64,000 nucleotides of DNA from Hygrocybe punicea (lineage: Eukaryota; Basidiomycota; Agaricomycetes; Agaricales; Hygrophoraceae), in assembly GCA_963556145.1 (NCBI GenBank), contig OY744464.1, positions 7,229,508-7,293,507 on the forward strand. Direction: 5' to 3'. A model generated the notes under the pieces. The model saw only the letters and a program-made list of their open reading frames with translations, did not search any database and was not told where the DNA came from. Position 1 is the stretch's first letter. Each line of letters starts with the position of its first letter. This document shows, in pieces, positions 33,358 through 44,710 of the stretch. The position numbers and the translations under genes were made by a program.

Positions 33358-34866
33358 TTACTGGGCGGCATAAAGTTCACTAGAAAGGAGAGTAGTCATC
33401 AAATGTGCGCGAAAAGTGACGCCATCTTGTGCAACCAGTGGCACCGGAGTATCATCCTCCCTCACATCCCAGTCCTCATCCCTTGCCCAGTCCTCACCAC
33501 TATCTTCACTATTCTCGGCGTAGAAATCGAAGTCTGGTTCAGTGCTGTCATCTGCGTCATGTAATCCTGCAAACGTAAACTGGTCCCTCCAAGTAGTATT
33601 GTCGAGGGAAATGTCATCCTCGAATTGAATTATAAGATTATGCAGAATTACGCAGCAGTGGAGCCACAAGATTGCTTGAGCATGAATCTTGCGAGTGCCG
33701 ATTTGGATGCGAAGTTCACGAAGGGATTGGAATCGGCCTTTGAGTAAGCCGATGGCATGCTCAGCCCGTACACGTACAGTCGACAAGCGGAAGTTAAAAC
33801 AGTTGTGTCCTTGGGTAAGGACCAGGTTTGGCCGCTTTATAAATGGAGGGATACACCAGGTATGGATGGGATACGCTGAGTCCGCCCACATCCATTCCCC
33901 TTCAGAAAGGAATGCTTGATGGTTGGTGGCAATGCGAGTACTCTGGAAAGCATAAGCGTCATGGACACTTCCGGTGTGCCCCAGGGAGTAGTCGATGATG
34001 CGAAGGTTGTGTAATAAAATGACAAATTGGCCATTCATGGAATATCGCGAAGACTTGTCAAACCAGGCCTCTCCATGGAGGCCTGGTTTCTCGAACAAAG
34101 GGAAGGTGGTGCCATCGACAGCAAGCCACCCATCCCGCCATTCTGGAATCACCATCCGTTCCGACCAACATTTTGAAGCCTCTTTCTCCTCTTCAGTCGG
34201 CCTCGAGAAGGCATGGTCATGAAGCTTGATGATTGCCAGCATACAACATTTCGTACAGTTAATAACGGTACCAGGTGAAACCCTGGCCCATTCCGCAATG
34301 TCATCGATGCTTGATGCGTTTCCGTAGTGACCAATACGATTTAGGAAAATTGCGAGTTGGATGGGAAGTGGAATTTGGTCCTTGAATGAATTGCTCATAA
34401 AGACGAGGTCAGCTGCAATGAGGGAGATGATGTGGTTGAAGGCATCAGGACTGACTCCAACCTTCCTTTGGAAACGATGTGTGCTGTTTTCCTTGTACCA
34501 CCACAAAAGATCCATTTGCGAGTTGCGTGGAATGGCTACGCTGCGCTGAAGGTAGCGAGTGGAAAGAATCTGGTCTTGCAAAAGTCGGAACTTCTCATAA
34601 AGGAGTACAATCAGATCAGTTTCATTAACATCACTGGACGACGATGACGACATCGGCTCAAGGGAACTGTCACGGATATGCGATGTAGAGTGGTCAGAAA
34701 AAGAAGAGGTGCTTTGGAGCGGGGAAATAGGGCTGTCCCGACCAGAAAGAGGAGAGGATGATTGGTGGCCACTGCTATCAGTGCTGTCTCCATCGTCATC
34801 CAATAACAAGAATTTGAGAAGCTGAAGATTGGTATGTTGGTATTGTTTTTGGAGAACGTCGAGCAT
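33358..34866 (-). CDS. Harbinger DDE transposase (HARBI1-like)
   Basis: Single-exon frame of 502 residues starting at ATG 34866 (MLDVLQKQYQHTNLQLLKFL). A Ser-rich leader is followed by the helical region RKVGVSPDAFNHIISLIAAD, an HTH-like DDIAEWARVSPGTVINCTKC, and the catalytic core: D in WLAVDGTTFPLFEKPG, D in MWADSAYPIHTWCIPPF, and E in VRAEHAIGLLKGRFQSLREL. The tail ILWLHCCVILHNLIIQFEDD is typical. All three acidic residues are present and there is no stop, so the protein could be active. It would cut at the inverted repeats and rejoin at a short target site. A solo LTR ends only 22 bp upstream of its ATG and may have changed its promoter. Confidence 0.9.
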   Translation of the reverse strand: MLDVLQKQYQHTNLQLLKFLLLDDDGDSTDSSGHQSSSPLSGRDSPISPLQSTSSFSDHSTSHIRDSSLEPMSSSSSSDVNETDLIVLLYEKFRLLQDQILSTRYLQRSVAIPRNSQMDLLWWYKENSTHRFQRKVGVSPDAFNHIISLIAADLVFMSNSFKDQIPLPIQLAIFLNRIGHYGNASSIDDIAEWARVSPGTVINCTKCCMLAIIKLHDHAFSRPTEEEKEASKCWSERMVIPEWRDGWLAVDGTTFPLFEKPGLHGEAWFDKSSRYSMNGQFVILLHNLRIIDYSLGHTGSVHDAYAFQSTRIATNHQAFLSEGEWMWADSAYPIHTWCIPPFIKRPNLVLTQGHNCFNFRLSTVRVRAEHAIGLLKGRFQSLRELRIQIGTRKIHAQAILWLHCCVILHNLIIQFEDDISLDNTTWRDQFTFAGLHDADDSTEPDFDFYAENSEDSGEDWARDEDWDVREDDTPVPLVAQDGVTFRAHLMTTLLSSELYAAQ

Positions 34867-34888
34867 ATGTGTACGCTTTGTAGGCCGA

Positions 34889-35721
34889 TGAAAGGGTGCA
34901 CTGCAGTAATGTGAATGGAATCAAATACCAACTCTACCACAGTGCTGTACGAATTCTGAGGGGTTCAATCTCAATCCAAAAGGTTAGTAAAAATACTCAG
35001 AGGTGCTCTGGATAGTGGCGATGATGTTTCCGATGTGCGCGATGTGCGCGATGTGCATGGCATGTGTGAAACAGTCGGTGATGTTTTCGGCGTATATGTA
35101 GCACTTTATAGAAGGAACGCAAAGTTTAATAGAGTACAGTGGAGCTATCACATGGACGGCGCAGTAAAGAGGTGATATGATAGACTGGAATCGGGGGTAT
35201 ACAAGATGTCTCTCTAGTATGTAAACTATAGAGGGTATTTATGCGAAGTTGGTTGTTAGGACAATAAAGGGTGAAGAAGGCAAGACAAATAGATGGTGCG
35301 CGATGGAACTATGGTGCAATAGGGATGAAATGGAACTGAAACAGAGGGTATACCACCATGCGAAGCAATTTCCAAAATATCTAGAGGATAGGAGCTATAA
35401 TGTTTGAAATAAGTGAAACATGTCGCATAAAGACTTCCCTGGAACCGGAACAGAATCGGAATGGAATAGGGTGAATGGTATAAGCATGGATGATGTCGGA
35501 GAGGCTCGAAATATGTTTCTGAAGGGGGCCAAAGTGCTCCGAAGAAAATCGCCGTAATGTCAAATTATCGCCTGTATTGCGCGCATATCACAGTCGCATC
35601 GCAATGGAGATACATATAAATCGGGATGTTTCGCAATGAATCGCAGCATAATCACAGCATGTCGAGGCTAGAATAGGTCCAATAGAGGGTTTCCATGCTT
35701 AGGGACGTGCGCTGCATATCA
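34889..35721 (-). mobile_element. Solo LTR, family B, nested in Harbinger
   Basis: 833 bp, homologous over its length to 49821-50640 in reverse. In its own direction it starts TGATATGCAGCGCACGTC and ends CACCCTTTCA. It is flanked by CCGA at 34885-34888 and 35722-35725, a 4-bp target duplication, which supports insertion followed by LTR-LTR recombination. It contains a GATGTGCGCGATGTGCGC microsatellite near 35030-35060. Confidence 0.85.
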
Positions 35722-35904
35722 CCGAAATCGAGCAGGTCTGGGAGGTCGTGAGTTAGGGAGTTGTGGCATGTTGGTGGGGTATAGACGGAGGCGATGAGAT
35801 ATGCTATGCGTAACTCTAATGGTACATTTGAACTCCGAAGGAATTTACAGGATGCTGCAGGATTCAACAGAACTTCTGACAGTGTGTCCTACCGCACGTT
35901 TTGA

Positions 35905-36428
35905 AGGTGCCTAATGCTGTGACGGGGAAGCATAGCCTGTAGAAGATGGAAGCTTGAGTCAGAAGTTTCCCGAAATAGCACGATCAGGATAGCGTCAGAG
36001 ATCTCCAGATCTAGAAAAGTATAGTCTAGTGAGTTGCTTGAGTTGCAAGCCTTTGTCCAAGGAGACTTGCTGGGAACAATCCAGAGTTGGGCTTTGCGAC
36101 TTCTCAGATCTGCATCAGATGTCAGGCCCAGGGTATACAGCACATCCAGGTCTAAACTACATCCATATATGGTTGCCTGGTCCTCCCCAGTGCTGCATTC
36201 TCCCCCTTGCTGGTCCCCACCACCCCCACATGACCCATGTCGTTCCTAGGGGGACGACACCGTTCTACGCTCCCCCTCATGCCTATCAGCATGGCCAATA
36301 CAACCGCTAACATGCTGCCATCGCATAGCCCTCTATTGGCTTCATCAGCCTGTCGTTGTTGTCATGTCATGTCCCTTGATGCCAGACCTGTGCTAATTAT
36401 TTTAGCATATATGCGTGGACAAGAGAAC
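35905..36428 (+). repeat. Direct duplication around the Harbinger element, right copy
   Basis: See 30298-30842. This copy has extra sequence (about 35988-36025 and 36050-36070) and ends at the same GCATATATGCGTGG. Confidence 0.8.
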
Positions 36429-37120
36429 TTGTGCTTACAATGAGAAGTCATGGCATTGTCATCCTCGTTGTTGATGCCTCGAATACCAGTAGTACATAAC
36501 TTAAGCTCCGCTCGCACCACGGAGCCGCCGGAATCCAAGATTTCACCGTTAGATCCTTCTCCAGCATCCCTGTCCCAGTCCCAGTCCTCCCCGACCCGGC
36601 AGCCAATTCGCAACCTTTGTGACTCAACTCCACTTCTTCCCCCTCCCCCGCTCTCTCCCTTTCTCGCAGTTGCACTCAACTAGTGTGCAGGAGGCGTAGA
36701 TCGCGAGCAAGAAGAGGGGCGCGTACGTTGTGTCGGTCTCCGTTGAGGTTGAAGCGGTGGGGGCGTGGGGAGTGCACAGAGGCCCTTGGATGAACCAACC
36801 AGACGAGTGTACATGGGTGCAGTACTGTGCTGGAATACAGGGAACGGGCGGGATGTTGTCATCCTCCTCGCCGTTGTTGGATGGGGAGGAATCCACAAGT
36901 GAGGTGGGATGCACGGAGCAGAGGGAAGGGGGGAACGACGATTTGTCAGAAGGGCTGGGGGACTGGGAGTCCATTCATAGGAAGGAAGTACTGAGTTGGC
37001 GCGAGGGACGTGTGGAAGCCGGCCATGCGTCGGAAGTGCTGGCTGTGTTGTGAGGAAGTCCGTCAGGAGGAAAGGTCATTGGCAAGAAACTGGCTCCGAC
37101 GGAGGTGGTATGGCTGAAGA
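36429..37120. other. GC-richer stretch, possible small gene
   Basis: A minus-strand frame of 116 codons (36974-36624, MDSQSPSPSDKSSFPPSLCS) and an overlapping plus-strand frame of 107 codons (36730-37053) compete; neither has a known domain. It could be a remnant of a host gene next to the Helitron. No function proposed. Confidence 0.3.
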
Positions 37121-37390
37121 TAATAGGGTGATACAACAATACTGATGCAAATAAATGCAATACAATGTGTAAAATTCAATGAAATAACAAAGAATACTTT
37201 GACACTCAATACATTATTCGCTTGGACTACATTTGAAGATAGTGCGTTCAATATGCAATTACATTCTATTCAATATGCCAGAACATATTTCTTACCTTGT
37301 AAATATCTCTTTGCTTTGTATTGTCTCCTCAAACCTATCACTGTCCAATGTCGTTGTAAAATGATCAAGGCATTGCTCATGTGATCGCTA

Positions 37391-40300
37391 TTGAGACGAC
37401 ATGATTTTAGATCATATTTATTTCATTGTATTACTAGTTCTCTATCACATGCAACGTTGCTGTGGACCACACTATGTTTCATAATACGGCATAGCTGTTC
37501 AAACATAATTGTATTCAATTTGAATTTATTCAGAAACTTGTTTAAATCTTTATATATAAATTCTGTTCATAGATATGACTACATTGGTGGTGGTAAACGA
37601 ATACCAACATTCAAGTTTAGCTTTCTTCAATCTTTCATGCTACCGTCTAATAATATCAACCATAATTCTGACATATTATTTGAATATGTGGGGCATATTG
37701 ATGAACAAACAGCCAACACTTTATATGAAGATAGAAAAAAATATGCATGTGTTAAAATGCCTTTACATGAACTTCGGCCAAAGTTGATGGTGAAGGATAT
37801 TGGTGAAATAACAACAATACATGGTATATATTTGTCAAAGACATTACGAAGATTACATGGACAAGATCTATCTGTGGCATTAATGAGGCATAATTGTTCA
37901 GCTTGTGATACTCATGTTTCCATTTTTCATGTGCATGATATTAAATCAAATAAAGATAAGTGTAAAGAGTGGTACAAAAGACAACAAATATGAGTGCGGA
38001 AAAGAAGAAACTCAGACTAAAATGAAAGAAGAATTGGACAAATCAGATGAGCAATCATTTCCTCCTCCTCCACCATCTATTGAATTGAAGGAAACCATAA
38101 TCAGCAACTGGTGCAGAGATACATCACCTGAATGTTTCCCAGAAAGTGGTGTGCTGTATGTGGTCAATTGGTTGCATTGAAAAACATGACTTTATTGTCA
38201 AAGACGAAGGTTAATCTGAAAATATTAACTAGAGACAATATGGGAATCACAAGATGTGAACGATATCATTGTTCTGATCCAATAGAGGATATCAAAGGTC
38301 CAGTGCTAGATAACACATGTAAATGGATATGCAAACCATGTGTGCTCAGTCTGAATAAAGGCCAAACTCCCAAATATGTTTTGGAAAATGGACTTTGGAT
38401 GGGAAGAATTCCTGCACAACTTCAAAATCTAACATTTGCTGAACAACTTTTGATTGCCCGTGTTCATCACAACAAATGTATTGTTCATGTGTCATCTGGG
38501 ATGCATAAAATGAAAGCAAATGCCATCATGTTTCAAAACCCAACACCAAAGATATATCAACGGTTGCCTCCAACAATTAAAGAACTTGATGAAGTGCTAG
38601 CCTTCATTTTCACTGGTCCTGCCAGACCAACTCCAGAAGACATGGAGCAAACACCTTTATTGGTTCACCAAAGGCGTGTTTTGGCAGCTTTAGAATGGCT
38701 GAAATTGAATCACATGGTTTACTATGATTTAGATATCTCCTATGAAAATCTAGCACAATATCCAGATCATGGAATTCCTGTTGTGGTTGCATATTGACCA
38801 GCAGACACAAATAAGGAACCAGAAGCCACTAGTGCATTTGACAATGAAGAGGAAGATGGCATGGAAGATGGGCCTTGTCCCTTTGTTGTTAGTGGAGTAA
38901 CTGGCGAAAATCTAGATATTACAAGTCCAAAGGCATTAATAGCTAGAGCGACAAAGCACTTGATAGATGACCATGGTGGTGTTCTTGCCATAAGCCATGC
39001 TAGAAATCCAGAATTGTTCTTTAATAATCCTTAATTATAACCTATGATGTTCCCCTGCCTATTTCCATATGGCTTGAGTGGTATTAGTAGCATTGACAAA
39101 GATATTTTAAGCATCAGTGATATGATGCATAAAAGGCATCTTCTGATGTATCATGACAAAAGATTTCAAACCGATCCCTATTTTCCACTGATTGCATTTA
39201 ATCAGGAACAGATTAAAGACAGTACAACTGGAGGATATTTGTTGACTAATAAACATAATTTCAACGATATTGCAGATCGCCTCATGAATATCAATACAGC
39301 TGTTTTGGATGACCTCTCTAAAAGATTATCTAGAAGTGATAGAGTCAAACCAAATACATCGGAAGAGAAAGCATGCTATAAACTCATTTCTGATCTGGAT
39401 CACGTAGCTGGTCAGGTCAAAGGTTCAATTACTAACAAGAAATACATGCGAAATGAGATTTGGTCTTTGATATCCTATATTGGTGCTCCGACTTGGTTTA
39501 TCACTTTTGCACCTGCAGACATCAATCACCCACTATGCTTATATTATGCTGACAACAAAGAAAAGTTTTATCCTAAACTACATCTACCCCAGGATTGTTA
39601 CAAACTAATTACAAACAATCCAGTTGCTGGAGCCTGCTTCTTTCACTTTACTACTGAAATGTTCATCAAACATATATTAGGAATAAATGAATCTCATCCT
39701 GGCCTGTATGGAAACACATCAGGTTATTATGCAACGGTAGAGGAACAAGGACGTCTTACCTTGCATCTTCATATGCTGTTGTGGATAAAGGGATGCCTTA
39801 CACCTCAGGAAATATGTGACAAAATTATGGGTGAAAATTCCGACTTTCAGAAAAGATTAGTGGAATACTTGGAAAGTTTGTGTGTAGGACAATTCATGAC
39901 AGGTTCTAAAGATGAGGTATCACAGAAAATGGAACAGACAATGTCGAAACCTGAATATCAACCACCGACATGTATCATGCCAGATCCACCATCATATAAT
40001 TGTTCCATGAATTGTCAATATCACCACAAAAGATCAACATGGTGGCAAAGGTTTCAAGATGTTGTAGATGATCTTTTATTGCGATTAAATGTACATAACA
40101 GGCATGACGGCAAAAAAAAGCCATACTGTCTTAATTCGAAAGGTGAATGTAAATGTTGATTTCCCCGTGATATCTTTCAACAAACTTTTGTAGAACCTAA
40201 CACTGGTGCTCTCAACCTCAAGCATGGTGAACCTTAGATGAACATGGTGACACCTGAAGTTACATATATGCTACGATGCAATTCTGATGTGACCAGCTTA

Positions 40301-43300
40301 TTATCAGGTACTGCTATAAAGGCCATAGTTGCATACATAACAGATTATATTACAAAATTCTCCTTGAAGACCTATAGCATTTTTGAAGTGATAAAAAGTA
40401 TTTTTGATAAGAATTCCAAAATGATTGGTGGCGACCTGAAAAGAAAAGACAAAGTCAGAAAACTGTTTATACAAATAGTCAATTCACTCACCTCCAAAAT
40501 GGAAATTGGTGCTCCAATGGCTTCATTATATGTCCTTGGAAATCCTGATCACTACACCAGTCATAAATTCGTGCCATTCTTTTGGAGATCTTATGTTAAA
40601 GAGGTTATCAGTGCATGGTCTGATGAAGAAATGGCTAATATATGTGAAGACCAAAATAATGCACAAAAGGTTGTTATTGGTAAGAATAATGGTGCATACA
40701 TTGGACTTTCCAAAGTAAATAATTATATGTTCAGACCAGCCTTGTATGATAATGTATCACTGTATAACTGGATACGTCTTGCCACTATGGAACCAAATAA
40801 AAGACGCACCGAAACAAAGACCAAAAGGGCCAGAAAAGAACCAGTGCAAAACCATATTTTTGACAATTTAGGCTGTGATGATTTGTCTGACTCTTTCACT
40901 GAACCTACTAATGTTGAATATTCCAGTGATGACAACTTGTCTGATGTCGTTGACAATGATATACTCATGGAGATAGATGAAATTCCAAAACCTGATAGTT
41001 TAAATAGAAATGCAGGTTCAGAAATAGCTGATAAAACAAATGAAGTTGATCTCAATAAATTGACAAAAATTGAAAATGATTATACTTTACATCCCAATCA
41101 TCCACAATATCTTACCCACCATGCCAAAATGAAAGGGAATGATCCCTTCATAGTTCCTAATTTTATTCCAAACACTTTGCCAAGGGCTGACCGTGGTGAT
41201 CGAGAATATTATTGTTGTACAATGTTAACATTTTTCAAGCCATGGAGAAGTGGCAAAGAACTCAAATGTAAATTACAAACATGGGATAATGCTTTTATAG
41301 ACCATGAGTTTTCTAAAAGAGAGCTGGAGATCATGAAATACTTTGGTCTGCGATATGACTGTTGGATGCAAGAGATGATTTCTCTACTAAACGTCAGAAG
41401 AATAATACTGCAGATATAAGGTATTCATGGGCGACTTCAAACGGTCTTGATGAACTGGATGACATGCACATTACTGAATTAGCATTTAATGGCGACGACT
41501 TCAACAACAACATTGATGAAGACAATAATGACACAGAAATACTCCTGAAACTTGGTCATAAAGGACAAAAGAAGAAGGATCAAATGCTAATAGCTGAAAG
41601 AACTTTGAAAAGGTCAGGATGGCTCGATGATTGTATTGATGGTACCCCAGAGATAGGACCATTGATATCTATAGAACCATCTGTAGTACAATCAGCAAAA
41701 TTTTGGAGAGCTGCAGTCCTTGCAAAGAAAAAAGAAATCATCGATGACAGAAATAAAAATTTACCAACAAACACAGCAACCATAGATAAATTGGCAAATT
41801 TTCAATATAATGATGTCAAGATAGTGGATGCAGCATACATCAACCATATGTTTATTCCTGCAAACAGAGCTGATTGTCATCTTATTGATATAACTATCAA
41901 TGATTACAAGTTGAACACTGACCAAAAGAGAGCATTTCATATCATTGCCAGTCACTCTACCTTGATTAACAGTTCTGATAAGCTACACATGTATCTTGGT
42001 GGGATGGCAGGCACAGGGAAATCACAAGTCATCAAAGCATTGACTAATTTCTTTGGTAAACACAACGAGAATCATCGGTTTGTGGTTCTTGCACCAACCG
42101 GTGGTGCTGCTGCCCTTGTAAATGGATCCACATATCACTCCATTCTTGGAATTAATTATGGAGGATCATCTCGTTCCCTTGCACAAGTCCATGCCAATCT
42201 TGATGGTGTGGATTACATTTTCATTGATGAGGTGTCAATGTTATCTTGCAGAGATATGTATAAAATCAGTGCTCAGTGTGCAAAAGCATGTGGTGTTTAT
42301 GATGAACCCTTTGGTGGCATTAATATGATATTTGCAGGAGATTTTGGCCAACTTCCACCGGCTATGAGTGGTGCTCCTTTGAACTCTGAAACCGTTGGTG
42401 TCTAAATCAATTCCAGTCAAACTATAGCAAATCAGGAAGCAGCTATAGGCAAAGCTCTTTGGCATCAAATTACAACAGTTGTTATATTACGTGAAAATAT
42501 GAGACAAATCAATCAGTCAGAAGAAGATGTACAACTGAGGCTTGCTTTGGAAAACATGAGGTACAAAGCATGTACTCCCAAAGATATTGCATTTCTTCGT
42601 ACTTGTGTTGCAGGAAAAGGTCCAAATGATCCAAAATTAGCCCAAAAGAAATTCAGGAATGTGTCAGTTATAACTGCATTGAATGCACAAAAAGACAAAA
42701 TCAATGAACTTGGTATTCAACGTTTTGCTGCTGAAAATAGGAGACCATTAACATCATTCTATTCCATAGACAGATGGAATGATCCTACTAGTTCCAATAG
42801 CAAAAGAAAATCTCATCACATGTCAACAATTTTGGATCCTATTCGACACACAAAGATATTGGAACCTTCACTCCAAAAGCTACTTTGGAGCCAACCACAT
42901 GCATCATCCTCTGATCATATACCAGGAAGATTGGACTTATGTGTAGGCATGCCAGTGATGCTGAGGAACAATGATGCAACAGAGTGCTGCATTACCAAAG
43001 GAGCAGAGGGCATAGTTGTGGGTTGGCAGAGTGCAATAGGTCCTGAGCAACAAACTGTACTGGACACTTTATTTGTCAGATTATTGAATCCTCTAAAAAG
43101 AATTAACATAGAAGGACTTCCTGAAAATGTGGTGCCAATTACAAAACATGTCACGTCCACCATGTGCTCATTACCCAATGATGATGTGATATCTTTGTCA
43201 AGAGAACAAGTGTTGGTACTGCCTAATTTTGCAATGACTGATTATGCATGTCAAGGACGTACTCATCCTAACAATGTAGTTGACCTCAGTAGTTGTAGAA

Positions 43301-44640
43301 ACCACCAATCCTATTATACTTGCTTATCAAGAAGTGCTTCTGCAGCAGGAACTATCATCATGCAAGGCTTTGATCCTAAAGTAATTACTGGGGGTGCTTC
43401 TGGATATCTCAGGCAAGAATTCAGAGAATTAGAACTGCTTGATGAGATTACCAAACTGAAATATCAAGGACTATTACCAGACCATGTCAAGGGAGATCAG
43501 CGAAATTCTATCATTGATCAATTTAAAAAATGGAAAGGAAAGTCATATATTCCAAAAAACATTCATCATGCTATTGCATGGAAAGCCACAGAGCAACTAA
43601 ATCAATACACAACACAGCCCTCTCCATGGCAATTAATTAAACCTATGAACAAAAATCAAAAGGCAGATTTCAGAAACCTCAACTTTGTTCCTGCAAAAGG
43701 AACTGTTCCAATCACTGTCACTCATAACAATTCCACAGCCAATATATTGCACAATAAAAAACAAAAATTAGAACAAGTTGTAAGTTCATCTTCCATAGTG
43801 AAAAAAAGACGAAAAACAAGTACTATTGAATTAAATGAACCAAAAAGGTTTATATGGGATGTGCAAGATTGGAGCTGTGCTTATGATTCACTCTTTACAA
43901 TATTACTAGCAATATGGGATGAAGATCCATCAAGTTGGAAAAAAAGATTCAATAGCATCAATGAAATATTAAAGATTTTGAGCTTAGGATTCAAACAATC
44001 AAAGAATAACACAACAGATTTAGAAACAGTTAGAAATACAATGAGACATTTATTGCATCAAGATAAACCTGAAATATTTCCTTATGGTCAAGTTGGCATT
44101 GCCATAAGTGATTTGGCCCATTATATAATGAAAGCAAATGAACCAATGACTTCAACTTGTCTTAAATGTATGAATTGTGAAAACATAACCATTCTGGAAA
44201 ATGATAGATGTGATGCCATCTTTCATTGTTCATATTCATTTTCTGGAACAATCTCAGCATGTCTTGCTCAAATCATAGTTAATAGACAACGGCACAAATG
44301 TCAATTGTGTTGGGGAGAGATTACTAAATTTATTGCATTTAACAAAATTCCACCTCTAATCATGTTTACAGTTGACTCTATTGAGAATTTAATAGTTAGT
44401 CAAATTATAAACTTGTCAATTGATGACATATCCACTGCTTTCACATTGAGAGGAATTGTGTACTTTGGTGATGCACATTTTACTGCCCGCATATTCATTG
44501 ACAGTATGGTATGGTTTCATGATGGTATATCAACCAGATCAATTTGTATTAATGAAGGTGATATAGATGACTTTTCAAATATTAATTTATTGTCATGTAA
44601 TGGTAATAATGCTGTACTGTTTATATATGCTCAATCTTAA
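37391..44640 (+). pseudogene. Helitron Rep-helicase with C-terminal ubiquitin-protease-like domain
   Basis: Helitrons use this protein for rolling-circle transposition. Order seen: N-terminal region (IPTFKFSFLQSFMLPSNNIN, CAVCGQLVALKNMT, QLQNLTFAEQLLIARV) at 37.4-38.8 kb; the Rep part with HUH motif HLHMLLWIKG near 39.77 kb; NFIPNTLPRADRGDREYYCC; LDARDDF; then a PIF1-type helicase with Walker A GGMAGTGKSQ near 42.0 kb, Walker B FIDEVSML and FAGDFGQLPPA. The C-terminus (43.86-44.63 kb) has WSCAYDSLFTILLAIW, CLKCMNC, KCQLCWGEI and LRGIVYFGDAHFTARI...WFHDG. The gene is dead: frameshifts near 37990, 38130 and 41370 (before LDARDDF), and in-frame stops at 38795 (TGA), about 39032 and 39038 (TAA), 40157 (TGA), 40235 (TAG) and 42403 (TAA). 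The last 713 codons are intact. Confidence 0.88.
43850..44637 (+). other. USP-like cysteine protease domain of the Helitron protein
   Basis: About 260 residues. Cys candidate in WSCAYDS; paired CxxC/CxxC positions (CLKCMNC, CQLC) like the zinc finger inserted in ubiquitin-specific proteases; His box LRGIVYFGDAHFTAR followed by W..D (VWFHDG). The same layout is kept in the second Helitron (57998-58670). The assignment to the C19-like fold is my inference from motif order; OTU or other papain-like folds are the alternatives. Confidence 0.6.
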
Positions 44641-44710
44641 TATTTGTTCTCTTGCTAAAAAAAAGGGACGAGTAACATGCCATGGAAAGCAATGGCCCAC
44701 ACCCCACTAG

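Larger units (their letters stand above)
31349..35850. mobile_element. PIF/Harbinger DNA transposon
   Basis: Terminal inverted repeats of about 38 bp at 31349-31386 and 35813-35850 begin CTGTAAATTCCTTCGGAGTT and match almost perfectly. Inside are the two expected Harbinger genes, convergent, 128 bp apart: a SANT/Myb-like protein and a DDE transposase, both open. A solo LTR lies between the transposase start and the right end; without it the element is about 3.67 kb, a normal size. A clear 3-bp target duplication was not found. Confidence 0.82.
37120..44710 (+). mobile_element. Helitron, copy 1 (5' end approximate)
   Basis: AT-rich block clearly different in composition from its flanks. It encodes a Rep-helicase. 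The 3' end shows the Helitron signature: a short hairpin GCCAT-GGAAAGCA-ATGGC at 44678-44695, then CTAG at 44707-44710 followed by T. The 5' TC end was not fixed. The composition change near 37120 is the only guide there. Confidence 0.8.

Noticed and set aside
21157..44640. Reassigned UGA codon
   Set aside because: The UGA-free genes (Plavaka, integrase, BTB, Harbinger) end in normal fashion, and the interrupted genes also carry TAA, TAG or frameshifts in the Helitrons.
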